NCBI GenBank assembly: GCA_023231475.1
Contig: JALJEE010003153.1
Coordinates: 1 to 56,758 of the forward strand
From: Seison nebaliae
Lineage: Eukaryota; Rotifera; Pararotatoria; Seisonacea; Seisonidae
Length of the DNA stretch: 56,758 nt
Direction of reading: 5' to 3'
Numbering within the stretch: the first letter of the stretch is position 1; each line of letters opens with the position of its first letter. Position numbers and translations under genes: made by a program. Shown here in pieces: positions 48,018 to 56,758 of the stretch. The notes under the pieces were generated by a model. It worked only from the letters and a program-made list of their open reading frames with translations, was not told the DNA's origin and ran no database searches.

Positions 48018-49458
48018 ATGAAGGTTTGTGATTTATTTCATCTGAATAAATTTGTGAATTCAATAAGTGAAACAAGATTAAACTCGATGAAACGTCCATT
48101 GAGCGAAGTTGAGAATGAGAAGGAGACATCATATCAACATACGCCAACCAATGGCAAGAATAGAACACCTCAAAAGACACCAGTTGTCGAATCGAAAAAT
48201 CTCAAAAGTTTCTTTTTGAATTGGAAAATTAAATTATTTGTTCGTTCATTGGGTAGAAGACGACGTTGTTACCTCTAATCCATTCACTAGTTTCATGGAA
48301 AGTTTCGAAAGAATGTTTCCAACAAGAAATTCTTTGTTACAAGGAAGAATTGTTATTGAAATTCTCCCTTTGTCCATCTTCTTATGATTTTCTTATAGAA
48401 TTTTTTGGAGAATGTGATGAATACGTTATTGGTGGTAAAAGAGACAGAAAAGAAATTTACAAAAAAAGGAACTCAACCAAAAAATGAAGTTCAACAATCA
48501 ACGGGTCGGGTGGAAAGTAATTCAAAAGAAAATAATAATTCTTCAGCATATCCCGATAATGATATGGAAGAACGAGTTTCTCTTTTCTTTCGTTTTTTTT
48601 CTTTTTAATTTCCTATTAAATTTGAAGGAGAGATCTGGCGGTTATTCGAGATACGCACAAGATGGTTTTGCTACTCAAACTCCGATGGAAGCGGTTCCAT
48701 TCGAATCATTCGTTAATGGAGATCCAAATATCAATGATCGACCAGTCAACAAAATGTCATCTCCTACCTCTAATGTCACTCATTCTAGATCGACACATCA
48801 ACGAAGAGTTTTCTCTCATTCCTTCAAACGACTTTTTTATCAATCTCATCATTTTTAGTCGAATCAACATCCATCTAATTCAACAAGACTGAAAAATGGA
48901 ATTCCTATTATCATAGTACCAAATGTGCCAACAGCTATCGTTAAACTTGGGAACGTTCGAGAATTCCTTCAAGATCTTCAATATTTCACACCAGAAGAAG
49001 CAAGAGAACGTCGAAAGGCGAAAGGAATAAAAGAACGTTCTCTCACTGAAGTGCTCATTGAAAGAAAACTTCCCTCCAATCATGTACTTCGATATCGAGT
49101 AATTGATAATCCATTAAACTTATCAAGTTACGAATGGAAATTAGTCGTTGCCGTTTTCGTCATTGGAAAAGATTATCAATTTAAACAATGGCCATTTAAA
49201 TTGGAACCGATGAAAATTTTAAAAACAAGTTTTCCAATTTTATTTATTTTCTCCTCACTCACTCTCTCATTAATCGTCTGGATATACATAGTACGCGGAA
49301 TATTTGTACAGGTTGATGGGAAACCGTCTTCAGATTTAGTGAAAAAGTGGCCGCTCACAGTAATCGAATTACACTCTCAAAAACGTCATTTGGATCGATT
49401 AACTATTATCCGAGTTTGGGAAGATATCGATCGTTTACAAAGAGAATTGAAGCATTAA
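48018..49458 (+). CDS. CDC73: CDC73 / parafibromin, Paf1 complex subunit (5' end unresolved)
   Basis: CDC73 is a subunit of the Paf1 transcription-elongation complex; its C-terminal Ras-like domain binds chromatin and polymerase II. The C-terminal domain is clear: IPIIIVPNVPTAIVKLGNVR, REFLQDLQYFTPEEARER, YRVIDNPLNL, WKLVVAVFVIGKDYQFKQWP, then after an intron (donor GTTTTC, acceptor ACATAG) WPLTVIELHSQKRHLDR and IIRVWEDIDRL, stop at 49458. Upstream exons give TRNSLLQGRI joined to NFLENVMNTLL, like the family's TTILQS...KNFSKNIFAILQ, and GGYSRYAQDGF, like AYNRYDQERF. The most upstream piece (MKRPLSEVENEKE) may match KRAADEV. The conserved N-terminal domain (about 110 residues in human) was not found, so the gene may start further left or be truncated. 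Confidence 0.85.
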
Positions 49459-49744
49459 TTTTATTATGTTTATTATGGTTTAATTTAATATCAAATAAAC
49501 GGGCACAATCTCTCCTATTCTCAAAAGTTAGAGATCGTTCCATCATCCAATTTTAATAAAACCAGAAATATGATTAACAAAAATTGTTGATTGTTGAGGA
49601 AATTGTAACAAAAAGTAAAAGGAAAATGGTAAAGAGAAAGAGAAAGAGAGAGAGAGGATTCTATGGAATGGAATCATAAGCGGATTGTACATGTGCTAAT
49701 TGAGAATTTATGAAAAAATTAATTTTTTTTAGCAATTTTCTTAT
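49459..49744. other. Convergent spacer, CDC73 and septin
   Basis: A 286-bp 3'-to-3' spacer. It contains a GA-rich simple repeat near 49630-49660 and poly-T/poly-A tracts; both transcript ends should fall here. Confidence 0.5.
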
Positions 49745-51084
49745 TTATTGATAGATGACAGATTGTGGTTTGTTGTAATCTTCCGTTTGTAATTGACTCA
49801 TTTTCGCTTCCATACTTGCTAATTTCGCTTTCATCGCTAATAGTTCGGCTTCCTTCTCTTTTAGTTCGCGGTCCTTTTCGCTCCTATTTCAAAGAGAAAA
49901 TTTTGAAGAATTGTTGAAGAGAAAAGAGAAACATGTCACATTTAGAAATATTCTCCAATTTTCCAGATAACTTATCACTTCGATAATTTTCATAATGAAT
50001 CTCATGAGTGACTTCTTGCAAATCTTGCATGTGAGTACTGTGGAATGGAAATGGAAATTTTGATAAAAAGGAAATTAAACATTATCATCGTTCGCAATAG
50101 TGAAAAGTCACAATGAGCAACATTGTCGATTTCGACCAATCCCCAAGGATAACGACGAGCACGAACTTTGACATTATTCACTTCAAATATTTGATTACTT
50201 CCAACAACAGCGAATGGAATGGCTGTCTGAAGTGACGCATTCTGTTTCTGCAATTCCATATCTTCTTCACTGTCACATATTGGAACAGTGTAAATTCCAA
50301 TTCCATGTGCACTGATATCATTGAGAATACTCTTTTTCAAACGATTCTTCTCATCTGATTTCAATGTATCCGATTTGGCAATAATCGGGACAATATTCAC
50401 TTTATCATGAACAGATTTGAGGAAGGCGATATCTATCGGTTTCAATCTGTTAATAATGGTATGAGAAATGAGTGGAAATGGAATGAAAACCCTCGAGATG
50501 ATGGTGAAATAAAATGAAGTAAACAATGTACACGACGATCAGTAATATTTCGTCGATGTAATCCACTTTCATCACAGAGATATTGTTGGAATTGTTCATT
50601 GATATAATCGACAATTGTGTGATAACTGAACGAAGAAAAAAAGACATTAATTAAATGAAATAATTAATAATTCATCATTTTCAACCATTTACTATTATCA
50701 ATGAAATCACCAAATCCTGGAGTATCCACAATCGTCAATCGAACTTTAACTCCACGTTCTTCAATTTCAATATTTCTTCTTTCAATACGAACCGTTTTAT
50801 CTTCATCTCTTCCCATCATCCAATCCGATGAATCGGGAACGTTTCCATTTTTCTCTGATTTTTCTTCATAAACATTCGTCAAGAATAATGATTTAAGTAA
50901 GGTCGACTTTCCTAAACCGGATTCACCTGTCAAATGAGAGAGACATATGGATTTGGGAAGGTAAATGAGTCGTCGAACCAGAAACCATCAAACAAAATTC
51001 GAATCCTTTCTTTACGAATTTTCGATGAACTTGAGTTGGGAGATTTCCAATTCCAACGAACGTATCTTCATTATTCTTATCCAT
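49745..51084 (-). CDS. Septin, SEPT2 group
   Basis: A GTP-binding filament-forming cytoskeletal protein. From the ATG at 51084 exon 1 reads [20 protein letters not shown], nearly the human SEPT2 start. G1 is [10 protein letters not shown] (split by an intron with donor GTTCGA), G3 is DTPGFGD and G4 is AKSD (AKAD in SEPT2). The septin-unique element has [13 protein letters not shown]. Then come [20 protein letters not shown] and a short coiled coil ([20 protein letters not shown]), ending SVIYQ with TAA at 49747-49745. Five introns were placed, all with GTT donors: GTTCGA, GTTGAA, GTTTTC, GTTTAA and GTTTCT. Length, about 370 residues, is typical. The start is head-to-head with POP1 across about 360 bp, a likely shared promoter. 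Confidence 0.95.
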
Positions 51085-51442
51085 AATTTCTCTTTCGTTC
51101 CACTAGACAGTATGATGGAGAAAGAGAGAAAGAGACACAATTCAATCTCAGAGACTAACGAGACAAATGATGTTTTGGGAAGATAATGAGAAGATATAAA
51201 TAAACTTTGCCAATCGGTACTTTCAATATGATGAGAAAATATTTGAAATGGGAAAAAAATAAATTTTTTCTTCTTTAAATAATTTTAAATGATTTCAAGA
51301 TTACAGCTCCTTAATCCATTAGATAATTTTTATGTTATTGAAATTAAGAGAAATTCCAGAAGAAATTTTCTTTTCGTCATTATAGTTCCATTATAAACAA
51401 CAAACAAAAAAGTGAGGAGGAGAGAAAGTGTGAGAAAGAAAA
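51085..51442. promoter_or_regulatory. Bidirectional spacer, septin and POP1
   Basis: A 358-bp interval between the septin (-) and POP1 (+) start codons. Purine-rich on the plus strand near both starts, AT-rich in the middle. It should hold both promoters; no specific motif recognised. Confidence 0.45.
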
Positions 51443-53683
51443 ATGAAAGAAGAGAAACATATTGCTCTAGTGACGCATCTCCGTGAACGACATGAGAATA
51501 TTCTCTTCTTTTCCAATGAGTTGAAATTGAATCATTCAATTCGATCGATGTCACAACGTCTACCTCGTTCCATGAGACGACGTGCCACTTCGCACACATT
51601 AAAACGATTGCCGAGTTGTTTACGAGGAAAGGCGGAAAATGAACGGAAAAAAGGAGTGATTGAAAGAAAGAAAATCAAGAAGAATAATCGTCGTTATCGT
51701 CGACGTAATTTCTTCCGATTTGATTCGTTCTATAATAAATGTTTGGAGTTATGTTCACGTAACGTGACAGCTCTACGAAAGAAAAAGAAAAATGGCGGGA
51801 AAAAGAAGATGGAAGTTGAACGGAATAAAAATACCAATTGGCTATCAACTCATGTGTGGCATGCCAAACGGTTCCACATGAGTTATGGGAAGTTTTATCG
51901 ACAACTCTTTTCTAATTATCAAATTACTATTCCATTATATTCGAACGATCGATGTCGAAGATGGAAATCTGAACCGTTCCGAATGAGAAATTTCGGTTGT
52001 TTAAATAAATATATCAATCAGAATTGTCTCTTATACGACGTGTCATATTATGCATCTTTCGATTTCTTTCCAAATGACAATTCCCTCCAACTTCAATTAG
52101 ACTTCTTCAAAACTCTTTTACAATACGTCAATGGAAATGATTTGAGAATTATTCTTCAAAATCTCTCATCTCCATATCCATCACTTCATCGTTTTATGAT
52201 TTTTCATGATAAAGAAAAAAAGAAAATTTTAGCACCGATCGATATCCAATTCCATTGGGAGATAAAAGTGTTAAGATTTGATGGGGAATTCCATTTTTCT
52301 CCATTCACCATTTGGATCCATCCGACATGTTCGAAAGAATTCACTCGATTTATTTATCGAATATTTTATGGATCTTCACCAAATAACTTCCCTTCACTAA
52401 TTCGATCGATTGATGAAATGAGAAATTATTCGAAGAAGTCAACCATCAAATGGATATTGGTTCGACAAGAAAGTAATCGTAAAAAATATTTTTGTCGATT
52501 TCTTCTAATTGGTGAGAAAGCAGTCAATCTGATGAATCAGATACATGTCAATCTCTCCACAAAATTTCAAGATGGTGCCAATTTAAATGTACTTCATATT
52601 CTCCATCCGTTGTTATTAAAAGAGTTAAAATGGACGAATGAAAGAATTATCGATTTTAATACAGACGACTCGTCTTCTCTTCCATCCGACAATGTTGAAA
52701 AGGAAAAGAAAGATGAGGAAATGGTGGAAAATGTTCAAATTCCAAGTGATGGAATACCGACAGACAGATCTTTTATTTTATGGATGCAAAAAAAGTTGAG
52801 GAGAGAATATGAGAATTATTTGGAGGATCGAATGAAGAAATCAGAAGAAAATAAATTAATTGTAACATCTCAAGACAAATTCAAATTCTTTCGTAAATTC
52901 TCCAATCAATTCAACATTCCATCTACTCCCTTATTCTACTCGATATCTGATCATCCGGAACATGGTCCTCCTTTAATCAACATTTTCATTCATTCACCAT
53001 TAGCTATCCATTTTTGGCATTGTCTCGTCAATTGGGGTTGTAGACCGATCGGCCATTTTGAATTTAGTCAATTCCTCACCATTAATTTCCGGTGGCACAT
53101 CTTCCCAATCGTCTCTTCCACTTCTTTTAAAATATTCCAACAAAAATATTATGAACTTTTACGTCGTTTCCACCAGAGCAAAGAGAGTAATGGGAAATAT
53201 TTGAGAAAGAAGTCTCTCCTATATTCCGATGAGTCACCATATAAGACGGTTCACAATTGGATTTCTACACAGTTCGAGGAAGAAGAAAAATATTTATCAC
53301 TTGATCAATCTCCAGTTTTAGATAGAATTAATGAAATGATATACTTCACTGGACAGAAAAGAATTGATGCATATTCGGCACTAAATTCTAATTTTGATTT
53401 CGATTGGAATCAGATTGTGAAAATTAAGATGGAAGGTAATCATCTGATGAAAGAAGGTTCGATTATCCTTTTCAATAACGACAATTCTCCCGGCGGTTTT
53501 ATTGAGTCCACCAATTTTTCTATTCGATTAGGTACGAAAGTTGCGATTTGTTATGTACATTTGAGATGTCTATTGAGAATTGTTGAGTTGGATAACGAAA
53601 TCTCATTTATTTCATTCGACCGTCAGATATGTAAAGGAAAATTGAATATGGTTTTCAATCGAAATGAATATATGCTATTTTAA
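51443..53683 (+). CDS. POP1: POP1, RNase P / RNase MRP protein subunit
   Basis: POP1 is the largest protein of RNase P and RNase MRP, which trim tRNA and rRNA precursors. It is one uninterrupted exon of 746 residues, somewhat shorter than yeast (875) and human (1,024) POP1. The N-terminal POP1 domain has RSMRRRATSHTLKRLPSCLR and WLSTHVWHAKRFHMSYGKFY, both hallmark motifs. The middle holds PTCSKEFTRFIYRIFYGSSP and an acidic linker. The C-terminal POPLD-like region includes EHGPPLINIFIHSPLAIHFW, WGCRPIGHFEF and SPGGFIESTNFSIRLGTKVA. The first ATG at 51443 adds about 35 residues before the conserved block; the Met at codon 36 is a possible alternative. The dispanin-like gene starts only 51 bp after its stop codon. 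Confidence 0.93.
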   Translation: MKEEKHIALVTHLRERHENILFFSNELKLNHSIRSMSQRLPRSMRRRATSHTLKRLPSCLRGKAENERKKGVIERKKIKKNNRRYRRRNFFRFDSFYNKCLELCSRNVTALRKKKKNGGKKKMEVERNKNTNWLSTHVWHAKRFHMSYGKFYRQLFSNYQITIPLYSNDRCRRWKSEPFRMRNFGCLNKYINQNCLLYDVSYYASFDFFPNDNSLQLQLDFFKTLLQYVNGNDLRIILQNLSSPYPSLHRFMIFHDKEKKKILAPIDIQFHWEIKVLRFDGEFHFSPFTIWIHPTCSKEFTRFIYRIFYGSSPNNFPSLIRSIDEMRNYSKKSTIKWILVRQESNRKKYFCRFLLIGEKAVNLMNQIHVNLSTKFQDGANLNVLHILHPLLLKELKWTNERIIDFNTDDSSSLPSDNVEKEKKDEEMVENVQIPSDGIPTDRSFILWMQKKLRREYENYLEDRMKKSEENKLIVTSQDKFKFFRKFSNQFNIPSTPLFYSISDHPEHGPPLINIFIHSPLAIHFWHCLVNWGCRPIGHFEFSQFLTINFRWHIFPIVSSTSFKIFQQKYYELLRRFHQSKESNGKYLRKKSLLYSDESPYKTVHNWISTQFEEEEKYLSLDQSPVLDRINEMIYFTGQKRIDAYSALNSNFDFDWNQIVKIKMEGNHLMKEGSIILFNNDNSPGGFIESTNFSIRLGTKVAICYVHLRCLLRIVELDNEISFISFDRQICKGKLNMVFNRNEYMLF

Positions 53684-53734
53684 TCTCTCACTTCTTTTTC
53701 GTCAAATAAATTAAATTTCTTTTACTATTTCCAA

Positions 53735-54135
53735 ATGGAACCAGAACGAGAACCACAACCCTTAGAACAGGATCATGAAATGAAAAGTTTCCATGTTGTA
53801 AACTCTTCTTTAATCTTTCATCTTCCATTAACCATTTAGAACATATTACGACCAGTATTAGGAACATCCAACAACTACATATACAGCAAAATGATGGAAC
53901 GATTAATACGAATTTGGGATTTGCCTTAGCCAGTTTCTTAGCGAATCCTTTCCTTGGATTTATGGCCGTCGTCTACTCATTCCAATGTCAATTTGCGTTG
54001 CGAAGAAATCAATTTTGTGAAGCTAGACGTTACTCCTACTACTCTTTGGTAATTGCTTATTTCTCTGTTGCATTTTCTGTTTGCTTATTGTTCTTTTGTA
54101 TAATCGCCATGTTAGTTTTGATAAAATTCCAATAA
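53735..54135 (+). CDS. CD225/dispanin-like two-pass membrane protein
   Basis: A small membrane protein of about 115 residues. Exon 1 (ATG at 53735) gives MEPEREPQPLEQDHEMK. An intron with donor GTTTCC and acceptor CCATTTAG leads to exon 2. There the first hydrophobic segment with NPFLGFMAVVYSFQCQFALR fits the CD225 core (small residues, then YS and basic residues), and EARRYSYYSLVIAYFSVAFS fits its cysteine/alanine loop and second helix. Dispanins include IFITM and synapse-differentiation proteins and localise to endosomal or plasma membranes. The match is by pattern only. Other splice choices at the first intron hit stop codons, which supports the boundary used. Confidence 0.55.
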
Positions 54136-54219
54136 ATTTCTTTCCTTTGACAATTTACCTATTAGTTAGTTAATTGCCTTTATTTATTATCATCATTCGA
54201 TATTGTCGTTTATAAGAAA

Positions 54220-54420
54220 GTTATGTGTTAACGGTCATACTGTTCTGTTTCGGTTAAAAATCTACAGTCCTCATCTTTTAAAGTCAATCGTGGAGTCCGT
54301 CAAGGCTCGATTCTTGGACCGTGGCTATTTGGTCTCGCTCTCGATTCGGCGCTCGATCTCATCAATTCTCGTTTTTCTATCATCTATCTCATCGTTTTCT
54401 CGAACTCATTTCTCCTTTCT
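54220..54420 (+). mobile_element. LINE (non-LTR) reverse-transcriptase fragment
   Basis: One frame reads SSSFKVNRGVRQGSILGPWL followed by FGLALDSALDLINSRFS. This matches the palm region before the catalytic YADD motif in non-LTR retrotransposon reverse transcriptases (GVRQG..L.P.LF). Only about 60 codons are recognisable, with no YADD box and stops on both sides. It is a decayed scrap, too short to assign to a LINE clade. Confidence 0.7.
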
Positions 54421-54705
54421 TAATCGTGTCAAATTCTTTCCCTTAAGAAATGACAAGATTAACATTATAACTACCCTTAAGATACTTCTTTCTTGTAGGA
54501 TATATCCCAGGGGGACCTTATCCGGATTTATCGAAAATATATCTTATTTTAGAAGGGGATTTAGATTAGGGGGTTTTAGAAAAAATAATATCTTGATATA
54601 TAAAGATTTTATTTTAGATATATCTAGATAAAACTTAAGATAAAGTTGTATAATCGACTTTAAAAACTTACAAGGGAACTGTTTGGATTTACAATTTATT
54701 TTTCA

Positions 54706-55533
54706 TTAAAAATTTGCATAGGAATAGAAGGAGTCATGATCAGTTTTCGTACTTGGATCGAGTGCGGGAATAAAACATAATTTTATCCATTCTTCCAAAT
54801 GATAATTCGACATCCTTCCGCTTTTGGAAGAAGAAATAATAACATTGTTCGGAATAAACAATCGATCGTGAACCCTTGGTGGTATTCTGCCACTGACTTC
54901 TTTCAGAACGATGTAGAGTTTTCCAATGAACTCTCCGGAACATGCCAACATTGGCATTATAGTATAACTGTGGGTTATATTATTCTTATTTGCAATAAGA
55001 CCATAACTGATTTTTCCCCTCTATTTGTTAGAGTTGTGCCATCCGTCATCTCCAACAGGAAGCCACTTTGGTCCCTGGTTATGACCGAAGAATATGAAAT
55101 GTTTTCCTTTTTAATTTCGTCCGATATTTTTTTCGCAAAATCATTCGCCGATTTCTCAATTTGAACCGTTTCTTCCAGGTCTTTCGATGTGACGAATTTG
55201 TTAATTTTGCGAGAAACAATTTCATGTTTTTTTTAGATTATTGATCCAGGTATCGCTCGCTTCATAGTTTTTAATTGGTTCTTCCATATTATCATTTATA
55301 TCATGACCTATACGGATCAGATCGTCGGTGTGAATGATGACCTTCTTCATTCTTAATTGAATGTATTTCTCGTGTAGAATATTATCTAATTTCGCGAATT
55401 TCAACTTCCGTGAACGATGTTGAGTGACAGTTTTTTCGATATTACGAAGATGATTTTCTAATGCTGCTTTTCTAATGCTAAATTTTGAAATTGAAAAAAA
55501 AGTGATAAAAATTTCTTTTGGTAAAAGTAACAA
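54706..55533 (-). mobile_element. pogo/Tc5 (Tigger-like) DNA transposon remnant
   Basis: Read on the minus strand, the first frame (55533-55222) has a CENP-B/Tc5-type helix-turn-helix region: FAKLDNILHEKY, then NYEASDTWINNLKK, like the family's S.gWL..Fk. A shift of frame then gives KHEIVSRKINKFV (family h.I.sRk.t), and further on VITRDQSGFLLEMTDGTTL, which fits the DDE block around the first catalytic Asp (N.D.SGF..E...RTL). After a stop, another frame holds GKLYIVLKEVSGRIPPRV and SSSKSGRMSNYHLEEWIKLC, like the second half of the DDE domain. So it is a broken copy with at least one frameshift and one stop. Terminal repeats were not identified. Confidence 0.72.
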
Positions 55534-55689
55534 TTCAGTCGTTTTATTAGGCTTAAACTGATTTAATTAATTTTTTAATACTCATTTTAATTACATCAAA
55601 AAATTTTTGGGGTTCCGATTAAATTCATTACAAGACCTGTTAAACGGTCAAAACGATCGACTCACGTCAGTCGTTTTATACGGCTCATT

Positions 55690-56758
55690 CAGAGTCGATC
55701 TGTTGGTCGACTAAGAGACTCGACTAAAAATTATATATACACAAACGACTAAATGAGTTACAGTTTTTGAGTCGTTTAGTCGTTTAACTCAGTCGTCTAA
55801 AAACCATGATAGTTAATTTTTTTTTACTTGTCAGTCAGTTTCTAGAAGAAGATATTTCATCTTATGTGTAGAGAAGTGAAAGAATAAAGGTGAATAGGAA
55901 ATCCTATACAGAAAAATTGTATTATCGATTCGCTTATTATAAGGAAAAAAATATTATCATAGTACAAATAGAAATATTAAGAAGTTTTTAAAAAATATAG
56001 TGCAGAAATTATAGAAAAGAAACCTAATATTCCAAAAACGTTGTCCCCATAAGGAGGCGTCCACGAATCGGCGATCAGAGAAGCATATTTACAATTTTGA
56101 ATCTCGGTGAAAAGATTTCGATGTCGATAATTTCTTGATAATTTTTGAGTGTTTTCTGCAATATTTTACCGATTGATCATGGAAACGAATTTTCTTCGCA
56201 AAATTTGCTGAAAATAATCATTGTTGATGGAAGCAAAGGAACAATTTGTATTAGCTAGATAATTCGATTTCATCGTTACCGCTCTCGAAACTAATTTGAT
56301 GCTTTCGTTTGATGTGACTTATTAATGAGGTAGTAGCTGTATTTGATAAATCAGTCTTACCACATAAGTTACATTTATTTTCATTATCGAATTCCCTAAA
56401 ATATGTCCAAATTCTCGAAGAACGTCGCCTCTTTTTTCCAGTTTCATCATTCTCGATTTTATCAAAAATCGATATTAATTTTAAATTTTAACAAGAACAA
56501 ATATTATACAAAAACGACAGATTTATCGAAGTAAACAAGTTAAGAGATGTTTTACAATGTCTAGAATGTTCCAGAATCAGTGGACGTTCTGTTTCATGTA
56601 TTTATTGTTAAGAATAAAATAATAGCAATTATATTCATTTTGTCGCACTTTTCTATACATAAGATGAAAAATCTTCTTCTGGAAACTGACTTTTAACTAT
56701 CATGGTTTTTAGTCGACTACGTTAAACGACTAAACGACTCAAAAACTGTAAGTCATTT
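55690..56758. mobile_element. hAT-type element with long inverted repeats, right end cut by window
   Basis: Inverted repeats face each other at about 55751-55879 and 56648-56758. The outer 66 bases agree at about 62 positions, then a 16-17-nt T-rich insertion sits in the left copy, then similarity resumes (TCAGTTTC.AGAAGAAGAT). Many CGACT/AGTCG steps fill the ends, as in subterminal repeats of hAT elements. A possible terminus CAGAGTCGATC begins at 55690. Between the repeats the minus strand encodes a BED zinc finger. About 1.07 kb is visible; the right repeat runs to the window edge, so the true end and the 8-bp target duplication cannot be seen. Confidence 0.7.
56251..56486 (-). CDS. BED zinc finger of the hAT element (transposase remnant)
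   Basis: An open stretch of about 78 codons contains RIWTYFREFDNENKCNLCGK, then TATTSLISHIKRKH: the W-x-Y-F start, C-x2-C and H-x4-H of a BED finger, the DNA-binding domain at the N-terminus of many hAT transposases. It ends with TAA at 56253-56251 and has no ATG in frame, so it is either spliced from an upstream exon or a relic. No catalytic transposase domain is present, so the element is non-autonomous as seen. Confidence 0.7.

Noticed and set aside
53684-53734. Operon with spliced-leader trans-splicing between POP1 and the dispanin-like gene
   Set aside because: The spacer has no AG acceptor, and no spliced-leader gene is seen in the window.

Overview
The window is nuclear DNA from a small-genome invertebrate animal. 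It is AT-rich and uses the standard genetic code. Most genes are split by introns of roughly 40-110 nt. The gene set is metazoan: SERCA calcium pump, a SEPT2-group septin, calmodulin, CDC73, ATE1, POP1, TMBIM4 and rhodopsin-class GPCRs. IFT172 implies a ciliated animal. The GPCR style (SSTYTYL in TM2, an NWIDG..YS..PF TM5, short terminal exons absent) recalls spiralian orphan receptors, so a reduced spiralian such as an orthonectid is a guess, not a demonstration.

Layout: 1-134, array of short near-palindromic motifs. 1233-3643 (+), SLC13 anion transporter, convergent with IFT172 (4310-10507, -). IFT172 is divergent from arginyltransferase ATE1 (11196-13181, +), which converges on a calmodulin-like gene (13539-14215, -). 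Next come an unidentified minus-strand candidate (14944-15843), TMEM33 (17550-18469, -) and a PPTC7-type PP2C phosphatase with a long basic N-terminal extension (19733-21992, -). An orphan gene with an acidic tail lies at 23096-23860 (+). The SERCA pump (29861-33923, +) sits between two 6-7 kb stretches with no recognisable gene. Two tandem intronless GPCRs (40612-44217, +) are followed by TMBIM4 (46086-47058, -), CDC73 (48018-49458, +), a septin (49745-51084, -), POP1 (51443-53683, +) and a dispanin-like membrane protein (53735-54135, +). The right end (54.2-56.76 kb) is a cluster of mobile-element remains: a LINE reverse-transcriptase scrap, a pogo/Tc5-type transposase remnant, and a hAT-type element with long inverted repeats and only a BED zinc finger.

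Two observations stand out. First, SERCA carries two homologous, equal-length (86 nt) exons for the same part of M7 and the luminal loop. Phase arithmetic makes them mutually exclusive: using both hits a stop codon at once, and using neither shifts the frame. Second, the 5' splice sites are odd. Of about 60 donors placed by family alignment and reading phase, about 47 begin GTT, about 8 GTA, about 5 GTC and none GTG, against the usual animal GTA/GTG. Both alternative SERCA exons are in the GTA minority. In addition, (CT)n microsatellites form the polypyrimidine tract of at least three introns.

The genes are unlinked housekeeping functions (cilium, N-degron pathway, calcium, RNase P/MRP, Paf1 complex, cytoskeleton) and do not look like one pathway. 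Exon boundaries were worked out by hand and should be taken as approximate unless phase is stated.
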